Below, piece by piece: positions 44,718-52,814 of a stretch of DNA of 64,000 bases. Under the pieces are notes generated by a model. The model was given only the letters and a program-made list of their open reading frames with translations, was not told the origin of the DNA and ran no database searches. Position numbers and translations under genes: made by a program. The stretch covers positions 3,348,001 to 3,412,000 of the forward strand of contig NZ_CP114014.1 of the NCBI RefSeq assembly GCF_040581415.1. The letters are read 5' to 3'. Source of the stretch: Paraconexibacter sp040581415. GTDB taxonomy: Bacteria; Actinomycetota; Thermoleophilia; Solirubrobacterales; Solirubrobacteraceae. Within the stretch, counting starts at the first letter, position 1; the number at the start of each line of letters is the position of its first letter.

Positions 44718-46166
44718 TGGACCCTCGCTGCGCGGCGGCGGGACCTGCCCGATCGCCCCGAGCACCGGGAGCGCCGGCCCCGGTGCGGCGGACGGCGACG
44801 GCCCCTTCGCGGAGGCAGCCGCGGCGGGCGGGAGGTCGGCGAGCTCGGGAGCGCTCACCGGCACGCGCCAGACCCGCCCGCCGTACTGCGTCCCGATGAT
44901 CGAGAAGTCCGCGAGCGCGACCTCCTTCGTGCTGGTCCCGTCGGCGTTCAGGAACCGCGGGTAGGTGAGGCGGCTGTTCGCGTAGAAGTCGCAGCCGTCG
45001 AAGTCCGGGCCCTCCAGCGCCACCGGCTCCGACCAGTGCACCCTGTCGGTCGAGATCCGCAGCCGCATCGCGCTGCGCCAGTCCGCGCGGCCGTCCGCGG
45101 TGACGCACGGCCGCGTGTAGTCGCGGCCGAAGTCGACGCCGATGAGCCCCTTCCCGCCGGCGATCCGCGCGACCGCGAAGGTGCTCGAGTCCGACGCGAA
45201 CAGCGGGGTCGACGCCGACGCCGGGCTCGGCTGGTCGAAGCCGTCGCGGCTCGAGTCCGGCCCGATCGCCGCGGCAGGCAGCGAGGCGACCCAGCGGCTC
45301 TCGGACTCGACCCAGGTCTGCCAGCCCTGGGCGAGGTCGTCCGCGGGTGCCCGCGCGACGCGGAACCCCGACTGCGCGTGGTCCGGGAGGAAGCCGTCGT
45401 CGTGGTAGTACATGTAGAGGAAGCCGTCGCCGCCGTTCACGATGTCCGGATGCCGGACGCCGTGCCCGAGCCGGGTGAGCCCGTCCTCGCTCGCGTACCC
45501 GGCGGCGGGCCAGATGACCGGGCCGAGGTCCGTGGGCGGCGCCTGTCCCGGGCTGCCGTCCGCCGCGTCCGGGGTGACGGTCAGCCCGATGAAGCCCGAG
45601 TACGCCGCGTAGCAGTCGGCGTAGACACCGGTCGCCGGGTCCGGTCCGCTCAGGCAGGATCCCGCGGGCGGCACAAGGGCGTCGCTGCCGGTGTAGACGG
45701 TGTTCTGGAACAGCAGCCCGCCGCTGGAGAGGTTCTTGTTCTCGCCGTGTGCCGCCCCGACCACGGCGGACCCGCCGTCCGGCGCGGCGACCCGGTCCGC
45801 CGAGTAGACGCCGTAGTAGTTGCGCCGGTGCTCGCGGCCCGGCGGCATCGTCTCGGGCGTGGCGGTCCGGTAGTCGGCGCCGACCTGGGGCACGGTCCGG
45901 CCCGGCACGGTGCAGTCCGGCGGCGTGGGCGCCAGCAGCGTCGCCGCGGCCGGCACGTCGCAGCGCGTGCTCGCCTCCGCCGTCAGGACGTAGGACAGCC
46001 CCGCCGGACCGGCCAGGACGTCGGGCGGGGTCTCGGTGAACGACCCCTCCGCGAGCTTCATGGGCGCGGCGACCGGGTCCCCGACCGTCACGGCGGCAGC
46101 GGCGGGCGCGGCCGCGGCCGTGAGCACGACGGCCGCAAGGACGATGGGCGGAAGACGGCGGCGCAT
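44715..46166 (-). CDS. Secreted beta-propeller-like protein, paralogue 2
   Basis: 483 aa. Signal peptide 1-24 (MRRRLPPIVLAAVVLTAAAAPAAA). The mature part is rich in Gly/aromatic blocks: YSGFIGLTVTPD, NGGDGFLYMYYHDDGFLPD, DSSTFAVARIAGGKGLIGVDFGRDY, STDRVHWSEPVAL, DFDGCDFYANSRLTYPRFL. FLYMYYH and the Asp-box-like STDRVHWS resemble glycosidase propellers (GH43 or DUF4185 type), a tentative assignment. It matches the neighbouring gene (46242-48029) over nearly its full length but ends at a Pro/Ala tail without the neighbour's C-terminal beta domain. Confidence 0.78.
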   Translation of the reverse strand: MRRRLPPIVLAAVVLTAAAAPAAAAVTVGDPVAAPMKLAEGSFTETPPDVLAGPAGLSYVLTAEASTRCDVPAAATLLAPTPPDCTVPGRTVPQVGADYRTATPETMPPGREHRRNYYGVYSADRVAAPDGGSAVVGAAHGENKNLSSGGLLFQNTVYTGSDALVPPAGSCLSGPDPATGVYADCYAAYSGFIGLTVTPDAADGSPGQAPPTDLGPVIWPAAGYASEDGLTRLGHGVRHPDIVNGGDGFLYMYYHDDGFLPDHAQSGFRVARAPADDLAQGWQTWVESESRWVASLPAAAIGPDSSRDGFDQPSPASASTPLFASDSSTFAVARIAGGKGLIGVDFGRDYTRPCVTADGRADWRSAMRLRISTDRVHWSEPVALEGPDFDGCDFYANSRLTYPRFLNADGTSTKEVALADFSIIGTQYGGRVWRVPVSAPELADLPPAAAASAKGPSPSAAPGPALPVLGAIGQVPPPRSEGP

Positions 46167-46241
46167 CGCCCTGCCCTACCCGTGGCGCACACCCTGCGAC
46201 CCGGGCCGGCGGCGCGTTGTGCGTCCCGGAACGGGGGCCGG

Positions 46242-48029
46242 CTACCGCTTCGGCGCCCGCAGGACGCGCGTCGACACGCGGCCCTTGGCGACCACGTTCC
46301 CGCGGCGACCGACCCGCAGGGCCTGCACCGTGACCGTGTAGGTCGGCCGCGCCGTCGCGGCACGGGCGCTCCAGCGGGCGCCGCAGGCGATCGTCGTGAA
46401 GCGGCCGCCGTAGACGATCCGCACGCGGGTCGCGCGGACGTTGCAGCGCCGCACGACCACCTCCAGCCGCGGACGCCGCGAGCCGGCGACGCGGGCGGCG
46501 CGCGCGTCGACCTTCGCCCCTGGCCGAACGGGCATCGGCATCGGCGTCGTGGTCCCGACCGACGACGTCGTACCGGTGGCCAGGTTCGGGGCGCCGACGA
46601 CCGGCAGGACCGGAGTCGGGACCTTCGGCCCGGTCGCCATCACGGCCACGGGTGCCGTCGTCGGCAGGCGGCTCGCGAGGTCCGGTGCCTTCACCGCGAC
46701 GCGCCAGACGCGGCCGCCGTACTGCGTGCCCTCGATGAAGAAGTCCTCGAGCGCGACCTCCTTGGTGGTGGTGGCGGTGGCGTTCAGGAATCGCGGATAG
46801 GTCAGCCGGCTGTTGGGATAGAAGTCGCAGCCGTCGAAGTCGGGCCCCTCCAGCGCCACCGGCTCGGACCAGTGCACGCGATCGGTGGAGACGCGCAGGC
46901 GCATCGCGCTGCGCCAGTCGTCGCGGCCGTCGGCGGTGACGCACGGTCGCGTGTAGTCGCGGCCGAAGTCGACGCCGATCAGGCCCTTGCCCCCTGCGAT
47001 GCGCGCGACGGCGAACGTGCTCGAGTCCGACGGGAACAGCGGCGTCGATGCGGAGGACGGGCTCGGCTGCGGGAGGGCGTCGCGGCTGGACTCCGGGCCG
47101 ACCGGGGCGGACGGGAGCGAGGTGACCCAGCGGCTGGCCGACTCGACCCAGGTCTGCCACCCACGGCCGAGGTCGCGCTCGGGGGCGCGCGCGACGCGGA
47201 AGCCGGCGCCCCGGAAGTCCGGGAGGAACCCGTCGTCGTGGTAGTACATGTACAGGAACCCGTCGCCGCCGTTGACGACGTAGGGATGCCGCACGCCGTG
47301 CCCGAGGCGGACCAGCGTGGCCGTCGACGAGTATCCGGCGGCCGGCCAGATGACGGGGCCGAGGTCTTCCGGGGGCGTCCGCCCCGCGGCGCCGTCGGGC
47401 TCGTCGGGCGTCACGGTCATCCCGATGAAGCCCGAGTAGGCCGAGTAGCAGTCGGCGTAGATGCCGGTCTCCGGGTCGGGGCCGCTCAGGCAGGTCCCCA
47501 GCGGCGGACCGAGGGCGTCCGGCCCCAGGTAGACGTTGTTCTGGAACAGCGAGCCGTCGCGCACCGCGTTCTTGTTCTCGCCGTGGGCGGCGCCGACGAT
47601 GTAGGACCTCCCAGCCGTGTCGCGGACCCGGTCGGCCGAGTACACGCCGTAGTAGGTCCGCCGGTGCTCGCGTCCGGCGGGCATCGTCGCCGCGGTGTGC
47701 GCGAGGTAGTCCGCGCCGACCTGGGGCACCGTGCGGCCCTCCGCCTGGCAGTCCGGCGGCTGGGCCCGCAGCATCGTCTCGGCCGCGGGCGTGTCGCAGC
47801 GGGCGCTCTGCTCGGCGGTGAAGTAATACGACAGGCCGCGCGGGCCCGAGAGGACCTCCGGCGGGACCTCGGTGAAGGCGCCGGCCCCGAGGAGGATCGG
47901 CGAGGCGACCGGCTCGCCGACCGTGACCGCCTGTGCCGGCGCGCCGAGGGCGCACGTCACCGCGGCTAGCGCGACGACGCGGCCGATGCGTCCCCTCACC
48001 CGGTCATCGACGAGTCCCCGTGCCCCCAC
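46242..48029 (-). CDS. Secreted beta-propeller-like protein, paralogue 1, with extra C-terminal domain
   Basis: 595 aa. Signal peptide (about 15-34, VVALAAVTCALGAPAQA). Same propeller-like domain as its tandem neighbour, with nearly identical blocks (NGGDGFLYMYYHDDGFLPD, GGKGLIGVDFGRDYTRPCV, STDRVHWSEP). After a Pro/Thr linker (about 480-515) it adds about 75 residues of basic beta-like sequence (RRPRLEVVVRRCNVRATRVRIVYGG) with two cysteines. GTG at 48029 is set by a TAGGGT -10 (48036-48041) ending 6 nt upstream. Function unknown; polysaccharide binding or cleavage is a guess. Confidence 0.78.
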   Translation of the reverse strand: MGARGLVDDRVRGRIGRVVALAAVTCALGAPAQAVTVGEPVASPILLGAGAFTEVPPEVLSGPRGLSYYFTAEQSARCDTPAAETMLRAQPPDCQAEGRTVPQVGADYLAHTAATMPAGREHRRTYYGVYSADRVRDTAGRSYIVGAAHGENKNAVRDGSLFQNNVYLGPDALGPPLGTCLSGPDPETGIYADCYSAYSGFIGMTVTPDEPDGAAGRTPPEDLGPVIWPAAGYSSTATLVRLGHGVRHPYVVNGGDGFLYMYYHDDGFLPDFRGAGFRVARAPERDLGRGWQTWVESASRWVTSLPSAPVGPESSRDALPQPSPSSASTPLFPSDSSTFAVARIAGGKGLIGVDFGRDYTRPCVTADGRDDWRSAMRLRVSTDRVHWSEPVALEGPDFDGCDFYPNSRLTYPRFLNATATTTKEVALEDFFIEGTQYGGRVWRVAVKAPDLASRLPTTAPVAVMATGPKVPTPVLPVVGAPNLATGTTSSVGTTTPMPMPVRPGAKVDARAARVAGSRRPRLEVVVRRCNVRATRVRIVYGGRFTTIACGARWSARAATARPTYTVTVQALRVGRRGNVVAKGRVSTRVLRAPKR

Positions 48030-48086
48030 GGGCCGACCCTACGGATCCGGGCGAGGCCGGGTGCCTGTCCGTGCGTGTCGGTGTCG

Positions 48087-48614
48087 CTAGGCCTCGACGC
48101 CCGGCGGCGGCGAGGACGTCCCGCCCTCTTCGCGGCGGCGCCGGCGACGCCGGGGCATCGAGGTCTGCTGCACGACCTCGGTCTCGCAGTACGGGCACAG
48201 CCGCCACTCGGGATCGAGCGGCTTCGCGCACGTCACGCATGGGTCCTTCAGCTTGCGCGTGCAGGACGGGCAGCGCAGGAAGTCCTTCTCGACCTGGTAG
48301 TCGCAGTGCGGGCACAGGAAGTAGTCCAGGCGCTGGATGCGGGCCTCCGCCGCCTGCATCTCGAGCTCGCGCTCGCGGATGTCGTCCAGGTACTCGGCCG
48401 GCCGGACGATCATGTAGATGATCGTGCCGACGTACGGGAAGAAGCTGGCCAGCGTCGCGCAGCCGATCAGCATCGGGTCGGCGATCCGGCGACGGGCGTC
48501 CGCGTACGTGTAGTACACGAGCGCGAGCCAGATCACGACCAGGAAGAGGATGAGCAGCTTGATGGCCGTGTTGAGGCCGCTGCTCTCGATGCCGAAGACG
48601 CCGAGGTGGAGCAT
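48087..48614 (-). CDS. Membrane-anchored zinc-ribbon protein
   Basis: 175 aa. A membrane segment (about 17-35, AIKLLILFLVVIWLALVYYTY), a second hydrophobic stretch (PMLIGCATLASFFPYVGTIIYMI), a helical linker (DIRERELEMQAAEARIQRL), then zinc ribbons: CPHCDYQ, CPSCTRK, CVTCAKP and CPYCETE, a double zinc-ribbon (DZANK-like) layout. The C-terminus is an Arg-rich and Pro-rich tail. Function not known; it may couple the membrane to a nucleic acid or protein partner. A TAGAGT hexamer precedes the ATG by 11 nt. Confidence 0.8.
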   Translation of the reverse strand: MLHLGVFGIESSGLNTAIKLLILFLVVIWLALVYYTYADARRRIADPMLIGCATLASFFPYVGTIIYMIVRPAEYLDDIRERELEMQAAEARIQRLDYFLCPHCDYQVEKDFLRCPSCTRKLKDPCVTCAKPLDPEWRLCPYCETEVVQQTSMPRRRRRRREEGGTSSPPPGVEA

Positions 48615-48686
48615 TTCTGCCGGGGACTCTAGAGCTTGGGGCGGGGGACCGATGGACCGCCCCTTGCACGCCGTCCGGCGGGAGTA

Positions 48687-49991
48687 TCAGTCCAGCAGGC
48701 CCTTGCGCGTCAGCAGCTCGACGACGGCGTCCCCGGCGATCCGCTGCCCGACCCCGCTCAGGTGGATCCCGTCGGGGGCGCGGACCCGCACCTGCTCGCC
48801 GTCGAGATCCTGGTTGTCGCGGTAGACGCCACCGGGCGTGAAGAGCGGCCCGAGGTCCAGGAGGTGGACATACGGGAGGCCGACCGCGGCGATGTACGCC
48901 GCCGTGTTCACGGCCGCCTGGACCCGGGCGCGAGCCGGCGAGCGCGGGGTCGGCTGCAGCAGCCACACGACGGACGCGTTGCCGCTGCCCTGGCGGTAGA
49001 CCTGCATGAGGCGGCGCTGCGCGGCGGCCATCCCGATGATCCAGGCGGCGTCGCAGCAGTCGACCTCCTTGCCGGTGTCGACGCGCTCGACGGGATACCC
49101 CTCGTTGGCGCCGAGCGAGATGACGACCACGCGCGGTGTCAGCTTCTGCTCCTGCTCGGTGGCCCACTTCAGCCAGTCGAGCGCGCCGCCCCCGCTGAGC
49201 TTCGCCCCCGGCTTTGATTCGGCAAGGACGCGTGCGGCCGACCCGAGCGCGTCGTCGAGGACGCTGTCGATGCCCTCGATCGTCGAGTCGCCGGTGGTCA
49301 GCAGCCCGAAGCCGGCGGTCGACGGAAGCGGCTTCGCGCGGCCGACGGCGACGCGCTCGGTCACCTTGCGGCCCGCGATCTTGAGCGCGATGCGCAGCTG
49401 GCCGTCCGCCTTCGGCCGGTAGCGGCGCACCACGCGGCCGTCGCCCTTCGCCAGCGACACCTTGCGGCACGAGTGCGTCAGGCCGGCACCGCCGGCGCAC
49501 AGGTCGACCACGCGGTTGCCGAGTCCCCAGCGGTCCACCAGCGCGACCTCGACCAGCTCGCCGCGCTTGGCGCGATCGGCGACGATCATCGACACGCGGT
49601 TGTCGCAGCCCGGCGTCCGGATGTCGGCGATCGCGGTGCGCTGGGTCCCGTCCTGATCGGTCACCGTGGCGCTGAAGTGCCGCAGCGGACGACCGCAGCG
49701 CCAGGCGACGGCCTTGTAGACGTGCGCCTTGCCGTCGACGAGCGGCAGCGTGACGATCGGTCCGGTCCGCTTGCCGACGACCTCGGAGAAGGTGACCGAC
49801 CGCCCGCGTGCCTGCCCGGCCACGCTGACCGCGACGTAGCCCGTCTCGTAGCGGGTGACGGTGAGGAATCCGGTGGGGCTCGGGGCCTCTTCGACAGGGC
49901 CGGCGCCGAGGAGCGTCGCGGCCAGCAGGGCCAGCGCGCCGGCGCGTCCTGCCTTGCGGCGGAGTGAGGTCGAGGGGGAAGGAGCTGACAT
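48687..49991 (-). CDS. Secreted SGNH/GDSL-type hydrolase, paralogue 2
   Basis: 434 aa from ATG 49991 (a TTG six codons upstream is the alternative). Signal peptide (about 15-32, AGALALLAATLLGAG). The N-terminal half is a beta-rich domain with WRCGRPLRHFSATVTD and DLRTPGC-like cysteines; the C-terminal half is SGNH: block I TTGDSTIEGIDS (Ser nucleophile), block III SLGANEGYP (Asn), block V PDGIHLSGVG (Asp/His). A conserved Cys pair precedes block III's distal part (DCCDAAWI). It removes acyl groups or hydrolyses esters; substrate unknown, wall acetyl groups plausible. Confidence 0.83.
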   Translation of the reverse strand: MSAPSPSTSLRRKAGRAGALALLAATLLGAGPVEEAPSPTGFLTVTRYETGYVAVSVAGQARGRSVTFSEVVGKRTGPIVTLPLVDGKAHVYKAVAWRCGRPLRHFSATVTDQDGTQRTAIADIRTPGCDNRVSMIVADRAKRGELVEVALVDRWGLGNRVVDLCAGGAGLTHSCRKVSLAKGDGRVVRRYRPKADGQLRIALKIAGRKVTERVAVGRAKPLPSTAGFGLLTTGDSTIEGIDSVLDDALGSAARVLAESKPGAKLSGGGALDWLKWATEQEQKLTPRVVVISLGANEGYPVERVDTGKEVDCCDAAWIIGMAAAQRRLMQVYRQGSGNASVVWLLQPTPRSPARARVQAAVNTAAYIAAVGLPYVHLLDLGPLFTPGGVYRDNQDLDGEQVRVRAPDGIHLSGVGQRIAGDAVVELLTRKGLLD

Positions 49992-49993
49992 AC

Positions 49994-50021
49994 GAGACGG
50001 GAGCGGCAACGCTCCCGTCTC
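49994..50021 (-). promoter_or_regulatory. Perfect hairpin abutting the SGNH start codon
   Basis: 12-bp inverted repeat GAGACGGGAGCG (49994-50005) / CGCTCCCGTCTC (50010-50021) with a 4-nt loop. It lies 3 nt upstream of the ATG at 49991 and downstream of the paralogue's stop (50073). It could terminate the upstream gene or occlude translation of the downstream gene. Confidence 0.55.
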
Positions 50022-50072
50022 TCTTCGGCGCCGCCCCGGCCGATCATTAGCTCGGAACTCGACCCACCTGGG

Positions 50073-51410
50073 TCAGTCGAGCAGCCCGTCCCGGGTCAGC
50101 AGGGCGACCGTCGCGTCCGCGGCGATCTGCTGGCCGGCCGCGCTCAGGTGCAGCCCGTCCGGCGCGCGCACGCGGACGGTGCGCCCGCCGCGGCGGATCG
50201 ACTCCCGGTAGACCCCGTCCGGGGTGAAGATCGTCCCGAGGTCCAGGACGCGCACGTGGCTGCGGCTGCGCGCAGCGCGCGCCACGCCGCGGTTCACCGC
50301 CGCGACGATCGTCGCCTGGGCGGCCGACCGCGGGACCGGGATCGTCAGCCACACGACCGCGCCCCGCCCCGCCTGGCGGTAGGCGTCCATGAGCCGTCCC
50401 TGGCGCGCGGCGATCGCCCGGACCCAGTCCGCGCCGCAGCAGGCGACCTGTGCCGTCGTGCCGCGGGGCGTGATCGGGAAGCCCTCGTTGCCGCCGAGCG
50501 ACAGGACGACCACCCGCGGCTGCAAGCGGCGCACCTGGCCCGCCGCGCGCCGCAGCCAGTCGGGCTCGCCCGTCCCGCTCAGTCGCGTCCCGGCCGCCGA
50601 CTCGGCCCGCACGCGGACCGCCCGCCCGAGCGCGTCCTCGATGCCGCTGTCGATGCCCTCCACGGTGGAGTCGCCGGTGGTCAGGACGACAGGCCCGGTC
50701 CGGCGCGGCCGCGGGGTCACCCGGCCGACGGCGACCTCGGCGATGCCCGCGTGGCCCGCGAGCGTCACCCGGACAGCGACGCGGCCGTCAGCGGGCGGGC
50801 GGACCCGGCGGGTGACGCCGCCACCGCCGGGCACGAGCCGCACGGAGCGGCAGACGCGGGCCAGGCCCGCCCCGGACGTGCACAGCCGGGCGGCGACGTC
50901 GCCCAGCGCCCAGCGGTCGACCAACCGGATGCGGAGGAGGCGGCCGCGGCCCACGCGATCGGGCACGTCGAGCGCGATCCGGGTCGCGCAACCGGGCGTG
51001 CGCAGGTCGGTGCTCGCCTGCCGGACGCCGCCGTCCGGGGCCGTGGCGACGGCGGTGAAGCGGCGCACGCGCCGGTCGCAGCGCCAGCGGGCGGCGTTCG
51101 GGAGCGGCGCGCTGCCGGCGGGCCCGGCGGTGACCGTCGCCAGCGCGGTCGACGCCTTGCCGACCACTTCCGCGAACTGCACCTGCGAGCCGGGGACCAG
51201 CCCGAACGCGCCGATCGCGATCTGCCCGGGCTGTTCGCGGGAGGCGAGCAGGAAGCCCCCGTCGGCCGGGGCCGGGGCCGGGGCCGGGTCCGGGGCTTCG
51301 GCCCGGGTCGTCGCAGCTACCGTGCGCGCGGCCGTCGGCGCTGGACCCGCCACCGCCGCGCTCGCGAGGCCCAGACCGGCCAGGACTGCGGCCAACCGGG
51401 CCCGGCGCAT
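50073..51410 (-). CDS. Secreted SGNH/GDSL-type hydrolase, paralogue 1
   Basis: 445 aa. Signal peptide 1-22 (LAAVLAGLGLASAAVAG). Same two-part build as its neighbour: a beta domain (WRCDRRVRRFTAVATA, STDLRTPGC) and an SGNH domain with TTGDSTVEGIDS, SLGGNEGFP and PDGLHLSAAG. The adjacent-Cys motif ACCGADWV matches DCCDAAWI of the paralogue. It starts 4 nt after the stop of a 42-aa membrane peptide coupled to folC, so it is read on the valS-folC transcript. The substrate is unknown. Confidence 0.83.
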   Translation of the reverse strand: MRRARLAAVLAGLGLASAAVAGPAPTAARTVAATTRAEAPDPAPAPAPADGGFLLASREQPGQIAIGAFGLVPGSQVQFAEVVGKASTALATVTAGPAGSAPLPNAARWRCDRRVRRFTAVATAPDGGVRQASTDLRTPGCATRIALDVPDRVGRGRLLRIRLVDRWALGDVAARLCTSGAGLARVCRSVRLVPGGGGVTRRVRPPADGRVAVRVTLAGHAGIAEVAVGRVTPRPRRTGPVVLTTGDSTVEGIDSGIEDALGRAVRVRAESAAGTRLSGTGEPDWLRRAAGQVRRLQPRVVVLSLGGNEGFPITPRGTTAQVACCGADWVRAIAARQGRLMDAYRQAGRGAVVWLTIPVPRSAAQATIVAAVNRGVARAARSRSHVRVLDLGTIFTPDGVYRESIRRGGRTVRVRAPDGLHLSAAGQQIAADATVALLTRDGLLD

Positions 51411-51414
51411 CCCG

Positions 51415-51543
51415 CTACAGGTACTGCCGGCCGAAGATGTAGCCGCCCGCGAAGAACACGAGGATCACCAGCGCCACGATGACCGCGACACCCACGATCA
51501 TCAGGAGCACCGACGGCCCGCTGTCGTCGTCTTCGTCGTTCAC
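51415..51543 (-). CDS. 42-aa single-span membrane peptide coupled to folC
   Basis: Reading leftward from GTG at 51543: an acidic N-terminus (NDEDDDSG), one hydrophobic span of about 20 residues (VLLMIVGVAVIVALVILVFF) and a short tail GGYIFGRQYL. The GTG overlaps the folC stop as GTGA (51540-51543), and the stop lies 4 nt before the SGNH gene, so the peptide sits in a tight four-gene chain. Orientation by charge suggests the N-terminus outside. Not a family I know. Confidence 0.68.
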   Translation of the reverse strand: MNDEDDDSGPSVLLMIVGVAVIVALVILVFFAGGYIFGRQYL

Positions 51544-52814
51544 AGCGCTGAGGCCGCACGGCCGTCGTCGGGACGCAGCAGGTCGGCGATCAGGTACAGC
51601 GAGCCCGTCGCCAGCGCCAGGCCGTCCGGCCCGGCGAGCTCACGCGCCAGCGCGAGGGCTCGCGCCGGGTCGCCCTCGAGGCGCGTGATCGGCCAGCCCA
51701 GTTGCGCGGCCAGCGACTGCAGGGTCGCGGGCGGCAGCGCACGCGGGTTCGCGCTGTGGGTGCAGACGACCTCGGCGCACAGCGGCAGCAGCTCCCCGAG
51801 CATCGCGGCGGCGTCCTTGTCGTCCAGGATCGACAGCACCGCGACCAGCCGACGGCCGGCGAGCACCTCGCGGAGGGTGTCGGCGAGGACGACGAAGCCG
51901 GCGGGGTTGTGGGCGCCGTCGATGATGGTGTCCGGAGCGCTGTCGATCTGCTGCCAGCGGCCCGGGACGATCGTCGACGCGGCGGCGGCCCGGACCGCGT
52001 CCGGGTCCAGGGCGCGGCCCAGGTAGGCGGCGGCCGCGGCGCAGGCCAGCGGGAAGTTCGCGCGCTGGTAGGTCCCGCCGGCGAGCAGCTCCACCGGCAC
52101 GGGCGGGTCGGCAGGGGCCTCGATCAGCGTCGCCCCGCGCTCGGCGCAGACCTGCTCGGCGACCGCCAGCGCGTCGGCGTGCAGCCCCGCACCGACCACG
52201 AGCGTGCCGCCGGGACGGACGACGTCCAGCTTCTCCCCCGCGATGTCCGTGATCGTCGGGCCGAGCCAGCGCGTGTGCTCGAGGCCGACGTTCGTGAGCA
52301 CCTGCACCGCCGACGGGAGGACGTTGGTGGCGTCGTAGCGGCCACCGAGACCGGCCTCGATGATGGCGACGTCGACGCCGGCCTGCCCGAGCTCGTCGAG
52401 CGCGGCCGCGGTCAGGAGCTCGAACTGCGTGACATGGTCGTCGGCGGACGCCTCGGCGTCGACGACCGCCGCCGCACGGACGGCCCGGGTCACCGCCGCG
52501 GCGAAGGCGCCGTCCGGCAGGTCGGCGCCGTCGACGACGATCCGCTCGCCGAAGCGGACGAGGTGCGGCGAAAGGTAGGCGCCGGTGCGCAGGCCGTGGT
52601 GCGCGAGCAGCGCCGCGATCATCCGCGTGGTGGATGTCTTGCCGTTGGAGCCGACCACGTGCACCGAGCCGTAGGTGTCCTGCGGCGTGCCGAGCGCGTC
52701 CATCAGGCGCCGCATACGGCCGGTCCCGAACCGCATGCCGAAGAGCTCGAGGCGCAGGAGGTGCTCCTCGGCCTGCTCGACGGTGAGGGTGATGCCCGTG
52801 GGGGCCTCCGTCAT
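51540..52814 (-). CDS. folC: Folylpolyglutamate synthase / dihydrofolate synthase
   Basis: 424 aa Mur-ligase-fold enzyme that adds glutamate to dihydropteroate or folates. P-loop VVGSNGKTSTTRMI (about 50-63), the omega-loop region with AYLSPHLVRFGERI, EAGLGGRYDATN, LTNVGLEHTRWLG and the IDGAHNPAG motif near 310. The ATG overlaps the valS stop as ATGA (52811-52814). The valS-folC order is common in bacteria. Confidence 0.95.
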   Translation of the reverse strand: MTEAPTGITLTVEQAEEHLLRLELFGMRFGTGRMRRLMDALGTPQDTYGSVHVVGSNGKTSTTRMIAALLAHHGLRTGAYLSPHLVRFGERIVVDGADLPDGAFAAAVTRAVRAAAVVDAEASADDHVTQFELLTAAALDELGQAGVDVAIIEAGLGGRYDATNVLPSAVQVLTNVGLEHTRWLGPTITDIAGEKLDVVRPGGTLVVGAGLHADALAVAEQVCAERGATLIEAPADPPVPVELLAGGTYQRANFPLACAAAAAYLGRALDPDAVRAAAASTIVPGRWQQIDSAPDTIIDGAHNPAGFVVLADTLREVLAGRRLVAVLSILDDKDAAAMLGELLPLCAEVVCTHSANPRALPPATLQSLAAQLGWPITRLEGDPARALALARELAGPDGLALATGSLYLIADLLRPDDGRAASAL

